From Leptoclinus maculatus (Eukaryota; Chordata; Actinopteri; Perciformes; Stichaeidae), in NCBI GenBank assembly GCA_032191485.1, contig JAVDOI010000016.1:10154759-10218758 (forward strand): a DNA stretch of 64,000 nt, in the 5' to 3' direction. Below the pieces are notes generated by a model. The model was not told the DNA's origin. It saw only the letters and a program-made list of their open reading frames with translations, and made no database searches. Position numbers and translations under genes: made by a program. Shown here in pieces: positions 41,671 through 50,886 of the stretch; position 1 is the stretch's first letter, and the number at the start of each line of letters is the position of its first letter.

Positions 41671-41772
41671 GAGAGAGAGATAAATAGATAGAGAGAGAGG
41701 GATGGATGGAGAGAGTCAAATTCCTTGTATGTGTAACTATACTTGGCAATAAACGGTTCTGATTCTGATTCT
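41671..41772 (+). mobile_element. L2-clade LINE 3' tail with preceding (GA)n
   Basis: After a GA-rich run (41671-41715) comes CAAATTCCTTGTATGTG, then ACTTGGCAATAAACGGTTCT and a terminal (GATTCT)n. This is the familiar 3' end of fish L2-type LINEs ('...ttggcaataaa...gattctgattct'). Only the tail is present and no reverse transcriptase frame remains. It lies about 510 bp upstream of the hps6 start codon. Confidence 0.65.
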
Positions 41773-41924
41773 AAAGTACAATTTGTATTTCCAACGCAAA
41801 GATGTTCTGATGTGTAACTTTGACTAAAAACCCGCCTCACGAGACGGGAGAACGAGCTGACTGAAGACCAGCGTGCAGCGGCAGTTGCTCATCTCTCCGC
41901 CTCTAAACAATCTTTGTTCTCCTT

Positions 41925-41962
41925 TTATGCAAATCGTCATTGTATCCGGAAATAACCAATCC
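41925..41962 (+). promoter_or_regulatory. Candidate hps6 core promoter elements
   Basis: A tight cluster of an octamer ATGCAAAT (41927-41934), an ETS-type CCGGAAAT (41946-41953) and a CCAAT box (41956-41960) sits 320-355 bp ahead of the hps6 ATG, with no TATA box nearby. This is typical of housekeeping promoters. The motifs are seen; promoter function is inferred. Confidence 0.5.
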
Positions 41963-42090
41963 CGTGATGTCAAGGGGAGTGCTGCTAGCATAGCATCGGA
42001 ATGAGTAAAGTGCCTTTCTCGAGTTGCTCTTAAAACTTTTTTCAGCGGTGACTGTCAGTTAACAGTTTAACACTGTTGTGGTCTACCGAC

Positions 42091-42147
42091 ATGGGGTTAC
42101 CAGGGTGGAAGGCTGTCTTAGGATGTATCCTTCCGCACGGACGTTAA
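42091..42147 (+). CDS. uORF 1 in the hps6 leader (18 codons)
   Basis: ATG at 42091 and stop TAA at 42145-42147. The upstream context GAC gives a G at -3 and there is a G at +4, so it is a usable start if transcription begins upstream. It probably acts through translation of the leader rather than through its peptide. Confidence 0.4.
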   Translation: MGLPGWKAVLGCILPHGR

Positions 42148-42154
42148 CAAGGAG

Positions 42155-42217
42155 ATGAAGCCTCTCTTAGGACCTAACGGGATGCCTTTCGGTTCGTCTC
42201 TCCGGAGCCCGTGGTGA
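42155..42217 (+). CDS. uORF 2 in the hps6 leader (20 codons)
   Basis: ATG at 42155, stop TGA at 42215-42217. Its ATG context is AGG before and A after. It follows uORF 1 by 7 bases and ends 63 bases before the hps6 ATG. Confidence 0.4.
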   Translation: MKPLLGPNGMPFGSSLRSPW

Positions 42218-42222
42218 GATTT

Positions 42223-42240
42223 ATGTGCCTCACAAGCTAG
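42223..42240 (+). CDS. uORF 3 in the hps6 leader (5 codons)
   Basis: A minimal ATG TGC CTC ACA AGC TAG frame ending 40 bases before the hps6 start. Confidence 0.35.
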   Translation: MCLTS

Positions 42241-42280
42241 CAGGCTAGTGCTTCTTTTACACGCTACATTACGGGGAGTT

Positions 42281-45109
42281 ATGGCGCGGTTGGTGTTGGA
42301 GCAACTGTCAGATTTCGGGGACTATACTGGCGGTAAAGAGCTGACTGAGATCCTTAAACTGACTAGTAACGAGCTCACAAACAGCCTGTCAAACGTTCGC
42401 CTGAGCCCAGACGGACGTCATGTTCATGTCATCCTCCGCGAGCCTCAGGTCGGTCTCGTGACTTTGGACAAGTATGAAAGACCCCATCTTGCCCAGAACC
42501 AGACGAAGCTGGATTTGCGGTTGACACGCGCCGTGCCCATCGTGGATGTTTTGTATTTGGACCATCAGAACAGCGGCAGAGACGCGGCAGCCGTGGCGGT
42601 GGTTTATGAGAATGGAAAAGCCGAGTTTTGGAGATTCCAGGAGTGCAAAGCTGGCTGGCATCTCCTGCAAACGTCCAATTTGTGCAACAGCCCCAGTGCG
42701 AGAGTGGTGTCCGTCTGTGCCTGCTCCAACCTCATCATCTGGTGTGAGGAGAGGCCGCCCTCAGAAAGCACCCCTGCCCTCAGCTCCCCGAGGAACAAGT
42801 TGAGGTACTGTGTTTGCAGACGTCACTACGAGGTGGAGGAGGGGGCCGTCAGCCTGGGGGGAGTGAAAATCGCCCTCCACAACAATCCTAAATTCACCGT
42901 GGTCAGCTCGGGTGAATTTGTTCACCTCCTTCCTGATGTGGAGGTGAAGCCTCTGACGAGCACCTCCAAGTGTTTTCTCTCCTGGTCCCCTCGCCACGAT
43001 TCCTTCACAGTCAGCACCACGTGTAAAAGCGCCCCCCTAAAAAGGCTTTCAGCCCAAGAGTCTGACTTAAAGAGGATGGTGACGGACTGTTTGGGATATT
43101 TATCGACTCTTGAACCACCTGAGATCTACGACTTCTCCCCCACGACCTGTGGAGGCCTGCTGCTGCTGCTCAGCACGGGGTGGGTGTGTCTTCTGCAGGA
43201 CGACGGGATGCTGCGGCAGGTGTACAAACTGGCAGACGGCTGCTTGGTGACACGTGGCGCCTACACCAGCCTCTGCATGTACCAGGACATCGTAGCGGTG
43301 CTGATGGGGCGAGACCTGCACCTGATAGACGTGAACTGTGGCAGAGAGCTGGAAACGGTGACGCTGAAGAAAGACGGGTTGTTGTATGTGAATCGGGCTG
43401 ACAGACGTGCACCTCACCTGCTCTCAGAAACCGGCCTTTTTGTGGTTGTGAACAGGGAGACGGACTCCAGAGATTGCGGCTCTGCGCCGAAGCCGCCCGG
43501 TCTCGGTGCAGTGGAGAGTATCCATTCAGGAGCCCTCCTGGTAGAGGCCGTCTTCGAGGAGGCCTGTAAATACTACCAGCAGAGGAGCCTGAGCAGCACC
43601 CAGCTCACCGTGGACGCGCTGAAGAAAGGAGGCCGGTTCCAGGCTCCCATCTCTTTAGCGTCCATCCTCAGGAACTACCTCAGCGCGGGGCCGAGGCAGA
43701 AAGGAGCAGAGCCGTCCCAGAACGGGGGCGGTGGATGTACGGCAGGACAAGACAAGCTCACGGGCTCTCTGGAGTCCGAGCTCCGGGCTCTGGTCTCTCT
43801 GGAGGAGGTTAAGGGGAGTTTAGTGAGGGGGAATAGCAAAGAGGTGGTGGCGGTGTGCGAGAGTCTGGTTGAGAAAGAAGTAGCCAGGCTGCTCTCGGCC
43901 TCGGAGCTGGATAAAGAGGCTCTGCTTTACCTCAACTCCATCTTCAGCAGCTTCCCCGGCCAGTTGTGGAGAGCAGCGCAGGCCGCCCTCCAGCTACACT
44001 GCGACGGGGACGGCTCTCTGTCCAGCAGGGCTCCCCCGGACGTGTGGAAAACTGTCCTCAGTCCCGCTGCGACACCCAGCACCCTGAGCGGCCTCCCTGT
44101 CGCAAACGGCGGGCCAAAACACCACCACAGCCTCAAAGGTGATCACGGCGCCAACTGTAAAGCCAAACCTACAAGCGCCACTCCCCCAGCTGCCCTGCCT
44201 GTGTTCGAGCTCCTCTGCCACTCGGCCTTCCACTTCCAGCCCAGCTGGTTGCCCCGGTTCCTTGAGCTCGCCCAGCAGCAGCAGGGCTCAGCCGGCCTGG
44301 GCCTCAGCCTGGCCTCTTCTTCTTCCTCCTCCTCCTCCTCTTGGGGCTTCTCTGTCGGGAGAGGAGGGGAGGGCAGGGAGAACAACGCGCCGCTCTACAA
44401 ACGGGCCCTGTGCGTCTTGTCCAGCCTGGCCCCGGACAGAGACAGACGGCAGGACTTCGAGGTGGAGCTGCTGCTGGTCAGCGGGCGGCCTAACGCCATC
44501 CTGCAGGCGCTGAGGATCCTCATGGCCAAGCAGCAGTGGGAGCGGGTCACCCAGGTGGCCCAGAAGTTCTGCAAGCAGAGTCCGCTGCTCAACAAGGAGA
44601 TCTTCAACACTCTGCTGTGCGAGGTGATTCAGCACAGAGACCTGGACCCCTATTTGGAGCTGCTGTGGGCGCTGTGCCCAGAGGAACTCACTGTGACCAC
44701 CATTCTCAATTTGGTGCTGAAAAACCTCCCCTCCCCTAACACCCCCTCCCCCTCCTCCTCCTCCTTCTCCATGTCCACTGAAACCTCCACGTCCCCCGCT
44801 CCCTTTGCAGACTCCCACAGCAGCCAGTTGACCATCGGGCTGTTGAAACCTCTGCTGAGAAAAGTCCTTCAGAGGGAGACCAAGCCGAGCCAGCGCTATG
44901 CAGACATCCTCCAGTCCCCATCGTACCCTCCTCCTGCGCCTCCTCGCCAGCGTGCGGAGCAGCCCAGGTCTGTCTCAGATCCAAGCACCGGCTCGTCTCT
45001 CGCCGTCGGCATCGCCCCGGCTCCTCTCGCAGAAACACCCGAACAGCAGTCGTCCACGCACACACCTGTCCCAAGAGCCAGGGTGGCACTGCCTGCTCAC
45101 CCGGTCTGA
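42281..45109 (+). CDS. hps6: HPS6, BLOC-2 complex subunit (Hermansky-Pudlak syndrome 6 protein), single exon
   Basis: One uninterrupted frame of 942 codons. HPS6 is a BLOC-2 subunit with HPS3 and HPS5; BLOC-2 acts in the cytosol in cargo delivery to lysosome-related organelles such as melanosomes. Seen here: an N-terminal block with the family's SPDGRH motif near residue 43, a WCEER motif near residue 150, the conserved VFEEACKYYQQRSL block near residue 425, a RAPPDVWK-type block near residue 585, an ELLLVSGRP block near residue 730, and a proline-rich C-terminus containing YADILQSPSYPPPAPPR. The start is the ATG at 42281: the in-frame stop at 42215 is followed by no earlier ATG, and G follows the ATG. 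Human HPS6 is also intronless but about 775 aa. The excess here is mostly low-complexity serine/proline inserts (runs near residues 679-688 and 825-828) and a longer tail. The CDS is GC-rich compared with its AT-rich flanks. It is convergent with prominin. Confidence 0.97.
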   Translation: MARLVLEQLSDFGDYTGGKELTEILKLTSNELTNSLSNVRLSPDGRHVHVILREPQVGLVTLDKYERPHLAQNQTKLDLRLTRAVPIVDVLYLDHQNSGRDAAAVAVVYENGKAEFWRFQECKAGWHLLQTSNLCNSPSARVVSVCACSNLIIWCEERPPSESTPALSSPRNKLRYCVCRRHYEVEEGAVSLGGVKIALHNNPKFTVVSSGEFVHLLPDVEVKPLTSTSKCFLSWSPRHDSFTVSTTCKSAPLKRLSAQESDLKRMVTDCLGYLSTLEPPEIYDFSPTTCGGLLLLLSTGWVCLLQDDGMLRQVYKLADGCLVTRGAYTSLCMYQDIVAVLMGRDLHLIDVNCGRELETVTLKKDGLLYVNRADRRAPHLLSETGLFVVVNRETDSRDCGSAPKPPGLGAVESIHSGALLVEAVFEEACKYYQQRSLSSTQLTVDALKKGGRFQAPISLASILRNYLSAGPRQKGAEPSQNGGGGCTAGQDKLTGSLESELRALVSLEEVKGSLVRGNSKEVVAVCESLVEKEVARLLSASELDKEALLYLNSIFSSFPGQLWRAAQAALQLHCDGDGSLSSRAPPDVWKTVLSPAATPSTLSGLPVANGGPKHHHSLKGDHGANCKAKPTSATPPAALPVFELLCHSAFHFQPSWLPRFLELAQQQQGSAGLGLSLASSSSSSSSSWGFSVGRGGEGRENNAPLYKRALCVLSSLAPDRDRRQDFEVELLLVSGRPNAILQALRILMAKQQWERVTQVAQKFCKQSPLLNKEIFNTLLCEVIQHRDLDPYLELLWALCPEELTVTTILNLVLKNLPSPNTPSPSSSSFSMSTETSTSPAPFADSHSSQLTIGLLKPLLRKVLQRETKPSQRYADILQSPSYPPPAPPRQRAEQPRSVSDPSTGSSLAVGIAPAPLAETPEQQSSTHTPVPRARVALPAHPV

Positions 45110-45468
45110 TTCCCACGGACACGAACACTCAACGTGAAAAAGAAAAACCTGTCCCGTAAAACAATCCGCACATAATCCAACCAAACCTTGAAGCAGCGTG
45201 TGTTGACAATCAAATTAAAAACAGAGTAATACCAATATGTTACAGGTAATATCAGTGTAATGCAGTTAATTGTGACGTTTGATGGTGTTTTTAAAAAGTG
45301 TGACTACTAAAAACTGTGAAATGACTACTCATTTTAAGTCCTAATGTGTGTGTATATATACTGTGTCTGCAATGTTATTTATCTCTTAAGCCTGAACTGC
45401 ACGTGGATGAGAATGCTATATTGCATAGCCTTACATTGAATAAGCTTAGTCTTTATCAAAACACCATC

Positions 45469-45474
45469 AATAAA
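45469..45474 (+). terminator. Proximal poly(A) signal for hps6
   Basis: AATAAA about 360 bp after the hps6 stop codon, in AT-rich context. Confidence 0.6.
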
Positions 45475-45894
45475 TTATAATATATTGTATTCATCTGCTC
45501 AGTCTAAAACAAAGCCACTAACTCCCATTTTTTGGGGATTTATCGAATGAGTGTGCACAACGTTATTTTTTTTCGTTTCAAGTAGCTTGTGTCTGCTAAT
45601 TGTAGCCGAGCAAAGCTGCCTTTCAGTTGTTCATGCAGCAGGTAATCCACTGAGACAGGCTGGCCTTTGTGTGTGAATGTTTGTTTTAAGTGTGGAATGG
45701 TTTAGGAGGAGGGTAGGGAGGTCCAAGGTTCCTCTATTGACTTCTAGTTTTGTACGTAACATATCATAAGTGCTCAAACATTAACCTGGCTCCGATGTAG
45801 CCTCTGTAAACCAAACAAACCGCTTGGCCTTTCCAGGCTTGTGCTTTCATTTTGTCTCTCTCGACTCCATCTTGTCCTCTCTGCTCCCTCGCAG

Positions 45895-45971
45895 CCCAAC
45901 TCACAGGACATTCCAGGCGTGATACCCAGTCAAAGCGACTCACAGTTTGACTTTAAATTCAATTTTGGAGG
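45895..45971 (+). other. Exon-like segment of unknown affiliation
   Basis: A pyrimidine-rich tract (about 45855-45890) and CAG precede a 77-base segment ending ..TTTTGGAG before GTAATT. The frame through it stays open, with a stretch reading DSQFDFKFNFG. I recognise no family. It could be an alternative 3' exon, a remnant exon, or chance inside the hps6 3' UTR. Confidence 0.2.
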
Positions 45972-47034
45972 TAATTGTGTTAGGATTGGAGTGCGGGTTT
46001 GGTACGCTGTGACTAACGCGCCCTGCTGCTTGCATAAGGTCACGTACGTCTTCCTTCATGGACCCGGTGAGGGTAATGCTGTTAGAGGAGTTAGGTCCTC
46101 TGTCTGGTCTTCTTGGTCCTGTTAGTTTTCTCCATGCTCTGGAACGGATTGCACTTTTACATCACCCCAGTCAGTATTGTTTGTACCATGCATCTGTTCA
46201 AAGGAATGTTTTCCCATTTAGTGCTCTAAACAAAAGTATATTTAAGTGCCTATAGTATTTGATGCCTTGTTAATGGTTGTGCAGTCTATATATATATATC
46301 TTGTTTTAATCAAAAGAAACAAACAAAATGTTATTTATTTTGTCCCAATCTTTCGAGGACTACTAAAACTCTTTCCCCTTCATGGGTGAGACCCTCTTGG
46401 GACATCTCTGAAATGTTGAATGACAATCAGACTCCAAAAAAGCTGCAGAACAATCAGTTGAGAGTGCCTTTCACAGCGCTGCTATTCATTTACAGCGCAG
46501 TGTCACATTCCTGCTGGGTCTCCTCAGCATCTCTCATATTCTGGAGAAAGAACTGGAGGTAGATCAGAGGATCACAACTCTTACAGTCAAATGCTTTTTT
46601 CTTTTTTTATGACATTTCAATGTTGAAACCTGCTGATGTCTTACTCTGGTCTGACTGTACTAATGGTGTCATTCCGAGCTTTGTGCACTTGAATCTGTAG
46701 GACTGACTGCAGTTCAGTGCGGTGGGTTTCGCTGTGTACCAGCTCATCAGAGAGTCTCTGGGAACCGACTGCCTCAGCCTGATGCCCTGACGGCTCACAT
46801 GTTGAATGTTTGTTTGCCACAAAATGTATTTCTGTTAATAAGAATTCTTCCTGGAACAAAATGTCACGCCTACATTCTTTGTTTACTTTTGGTGACGATC
46901 TCCCTTAAGCGTTATTCGAGAGAAAAAAAGAAAATGTATTGAAGTATTTATGAACTGATGCTGTGTGCTATTAAACTGTACATAAAACGTATGTTTGCTG
47001 TCCAGAGTTTTTCATATTAAGTTGCTTGTTCTGC

Positions 47035-47040
47035 AATAAA
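47035..47040 (+). terminator. Distal poly(A) signal, possibly hps6
   Basis: AATAAA followed within 30 bases by the GT-rich element GTGTTGTTGG, a good downstream element. Confidence 0.5.
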
Positions 47041-47060
47041 TATGAAGCTTGTATTCAGTG

Positions 47061-48317
47061 TTGTTGGGACTGGCAGCTTTTGAAAGTGTCCCTCCCTGAT
47101 GCATGGGTGGACTGAACAGACACAATACACGCATCTGTCAAACTACATTCTCACCTACCTGCAATGTCCCTGCTCCCACAGTTTGCTTTAGTTTATTCAG
47201 CTCAATCAGCATATTCCATTCACAATACTGCACATCAACAGGTCTAGCTGACAGATCACATGCTATTATATCTGAAACAACTAACATGTCAAGGCCAATA
47301 TACTCTTAATGTTTGTTTACAGCTTATTCAGTCTAACCAGAAACACTGTCTGCTGATATAAAAGCTTAGCCATGTCTTGTACACACACACACAATCATTC
47401 ATTCACATGATCCACTGCCCCCATTTCTGAGTTTCACCATATCCCTGCCATGCACAAATCCACTTACAGCTGCAGTCTCGTGTGTGTGTGTGATCTAGTG
47501 GAATGAAACTCAAATGTTTCCATGGCCAGGGCCTAAAAGAGGAATGTGCAGTCGTTACCCATTAAGCTTCTAACTAACTAACTGAAAACAACAACGGCAG
47601 AGGTAGGGTACAGAGTGCATGCGTGTGGTTGCTGATTCTCGCAGTAAATAGGCAGGTTCCACATGGAAATGTGAAGGGATATGATCACAGGAGTGGTATA
47701 AGTGTAGAGGTGGAGGGTAGTGACTCATGTATCTTCAGTGGAGGATGCACAGGGTAATAAGAGGCTCAGTCCTCCCAAAAGGGGCAGAGGGCTGCAGAAA
47801 CAGTCATAACCTGATACCTAACATCCCTCTATTTTCCTCCCTCTCTATTCTTTTGCTTTTACTTTGTGTCACACATTTCTCTCTTCAGGTTGAGTTTCTC
47901 TGGGTCTCATATTACAAGGGTGTGAGTCACGCTGGCGCTGTAATGTCATTGATTCACTTGTTCTAATTATAGATGCCTTCTGTAGACACTAATGAAGCTG
48001 AACAGACGCTGGCTGGCTCTACCTGTTCCTTTGTCTTCTGCTTGTCTCTGAACACTCTGCAACAATGAAAGGATAACTGCACCAAAAATATGTTATATTA
48101 ATGGAGCTCTCGAGTTAATTTATTTTTCACACATGTCGGAATTGCGTGCAGAAAAGCAACACGGTAGCTTTGGTGATACTTCTTATACATTATAGTCCTA
48201 TTTTGTTCAGTGACTGGACCATAAATGAGCCGAAGGATCATTGGCCTATTAAACTTGTACTTCAGCATACAAATGAAATCACAGCCTTTGCTCCAAATGC
48301 TGTGATTTCATTAGTAC
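47061..48317. other. Intergenic DNA, no gene recognised
   Basis: Unique-looking, with short CA and GT runs near 47,383 and 47,481. Nothing coding is supported. Confidence 0.5.
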
Positions 48318-49380
48318 GTTGATTGGCTGAAGGTGTCACGCTTGCAGAGCCAGCGACGTGGGAAGGACCCAAACGCAGACCAGGTAGGCTGATGTGTGTA
48401 ATGAACGTGGTAAGTTGCCTGGAGGCTGGACAGGGGCAGAGCTAGAGATAATAAGCTGGCAGCCTGTGTGCCGGAAAAACAGGCAGAACCTCTCCGGTCC
48501 AGACGGGCGGAGCCACACTGGAGGACTGGAACCCCTCTGGAGGCTGGCGACGAGACTCAGGATAATTGGCTGCTTCCAGGAAATCTGGCACCAGCAGGGG
48601 ACACACTTCTGGACCGGGTTGCAGGAGGTCAGGAATGGACTTTGGCAACCGGAAGTCAGCCAGGGCATCAACAAGGGCAAGCTGACTGGCAAAAGCCTAC
48701 CGGAACACGGCTGTCGGTAAGACCACTGGAGGGCTGAACAGGAACAGGATGGTGCTGCGGCCCAGCTGTGAACAAGTGTCGGCCGGGCCCCTATAGGACA
48801 CATGGAGCAGGTGTCAGCCAGACCCCCGACACAGGAACGGGTGTAGGCCAACAGTTATGACATCACCATAACTTCAACCAGGGGCTCTGCTCCACTCGCC
48901 GTACACTCACAAGTTCCTCCTCAAAAAGAATGTCCGCTGAGTCCATGTTGGTTCATCCCGTTGATTGGAGAGCAGACATCAGGGGAAGGACCCAAAAGCA
49001 GACCGGGCAGGCAGATGTGAGCAGTAAATGATTCAATCAAGAAAGAACTTACAAATCAGAATCTCCAATAGCACGCAGGTAGCAGGCAAACAAAACTGGA
49101 TGAACAGACAAAGAACAAAGGGACAGAGGACTTATAATTAGGGACTTGTAAATGCGTAAGTGGGATCAGGTGAGCAGGAGGTCCGGTGACTGCAGGGCTG
49201 AAGAGAAACAGGTGACAGTAATCAGGGGCAGGGCAGACTATCAAAAAAAGGCAAGAACACACAAAGGCAAGGAAGTCAAACCTGGCAACAGGACACATGA
49301 GGCAGTAAACTTCAAAATAAAACAGTCAACAGACCTTTCAAAACCAAAGACCATGGCAGCAGGGTTGAATTCATCATTGA
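48318..49380. mobile_element. Composite dispersed repeat (candidate non-autonomous DNA element)
   Basis: A segment starting CGTTGATTGG and GGGAAGGACCCAAACGCAGA (48360 onward) recurs in similar form at 48983 onward, about 620 bp away. The stretch between is GC-rich with a repetitive 'ctggaggactgg / ggcagg' flavour. The tail runs to CAGTAAACTTCAAAATAAAA near 49,303-49,322. These strings recur in fish non-autonomous elements. No transposase frame is present. Confidence 0.45.
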
Positions 49381-50267
49381 TGCAAACAACCAGCTCGTGT
49401 TGCTGCAATTGCCAAAGAGAAAAGCCACCATGGCTGGACTCTCGAAAATGGATTTACATTGTTGAAAACCTGATTTCAATAGATTTAGAAGATGATTGCT
49501 CCATCTAACATATTTACTGTTGCTTTTCATTGTCCTGTTTAAGAGTCAAATCCTCTGTTAAGGTGCAACAAAACTTCCTGTGCTTGAAAAAGTACTTTAC
49601 CACATGGTGTTATTTGACCATTATCTAATCAAGATTCATGTTATAGTGAAATAATAAAAGTTAAATGTTTATATCTTGGTTTTCAATCAGCTCACACAAA
49701 AATTCCTCTTCTAATATGTTAATTAACCTACACAGTGTCACATGAGTGAGGAACTTGAGATGCCAGAGAAGCATGATAGTAATGATCACAAAGACAAACC
49801 ATCCTTGTCTAAAAATCATAACCTGCTTTCAGCTGTTTGTGGGACTGCAGACTGTATTTGTTACCATAGCAGGGTTTGTTAAACTTAGATTCTGAACAGT
49901 TGCAGTGTGATGAAGGTTCATGTCCGATCCAAAGGGTTATGCTGGGCTACAAATGTGCAACTGTGAAAAGCACTTTCATGGTTTGTGTGAAAAACAGACC
50001 GATTGATCGCTGGGATTCCACTCATGTTACGGTTAAAAGGTAGAAAAATAGCACAGCAGACTCGTTTGTTGATTAGTGGCAATTTACTTACAGTAGTTTT
50101 CACAACACCTGAATCACATTGACTAAATTAACCATATAAAGTGCTGAGTAACAGAAATATAAAACACAATCTACAACTGAGGACAAAGCAGTACAAAGTA
50201 CAAAAATCAATATGTACAAAAACATATTTGCATCCGTATATATCAGTTCTACCAGTCACACAAAAAG
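49381..50267. other. Convergent intergenic spacer, no gene recognised
   Basis: AT-rich sequence between the hps6 side and the prominin poly(A) signal. No repeat or exon is recognised. Confidence 0.5.
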
Positions 50268-50273
50268 TTTATT
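50268..50273 (-). terminator. Poly(A) signal for prominin
   Basis: AATAAA on the minus strand, about 620 bases after the stop codon. Confidence 0.55.
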
Positions 50274-50886
50274 AATTTCATGATTCATACAAAAATATGT
50301 GCTTAAATTTCCAATATTAGTGCAAGTGTGATGACAAATTTAATTAAAAAGTGTTTCCCACTGGAATTAGGCTGCCGAACCAGTGAACAGAAAGAGGCTG
50401 GGACATTATAAAAAGCCTGTTGGCACAGTAACACACTGCTGCACACAAACATCACTGTATATATAAATGTGTAAATGTGATGAACTCACAAAAATATGCT
50501 TTACAGTTTGAAATATACAACCTATATTCTCAGAATCTAGCAGCAGCTTCAGTCCATGTATTAACTACGTACAAAACATTAATGTCATATAATAAGTTTA
50601 TTCCCTGTCTAATCCCTGCCGATTCCCTTATGCCCTGTGTCGCCCTGAGGTAAATTGAAAGATTGGCATGTATGTATGACCACTGCAGTCGCTTTGCTTC
50701 TGGTAAAAAATAGTGGTTAAAAACAGACTTAATAAGTAACCTCACCAATTTCTTTTTTTTCTTTTTGTTGGCAACTTTTCACCAGAGTGAAAATGTGCCA
50801 CATCTGTGCAGGAGTGCACCATGTGTCTCTATTTAGTCAAGCGATGCCACAGTCATTTAAAGCTGTAACCCACATAGGCCGTCCTC
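50268..50886 (-). other. Prominin 3' UTR (inferred)
   Basis: Sequence from the prominin stop codon (50887-50889) to the first canonical poly(A) hexamer on the minus strand. It is AT-rich and non-coding. Confidence 0.55.

Larger units (their letters stand above)
45110..47060 (+). other. hps6 3' UTR and downstream sequence
   Basis: AT-rich sequence after the hps6 stop with two canonical poly(A) hexamers (45469 and 47035). It is consistent with a short (about 0.37 kb) and a long (about 1.9 kb) 3' UTR. An exon-like segment (45895-45971) lies inside it. Confidence 0.6.

Noticed and set aside
42248..42280. An upstream GTG start extending HPS6 by 11 residues
   Set aside because: The ATG at 42281 aligns with the family N-terminus and has acceptable context; a non-AUG start is not needed.
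42389..45184. Many antisense and out-of-frame open frames over hps6, up to 176 codons
   Set aside because: They are shadows of a GC-rich coding sequence. The plus frame alone matches a protein family.
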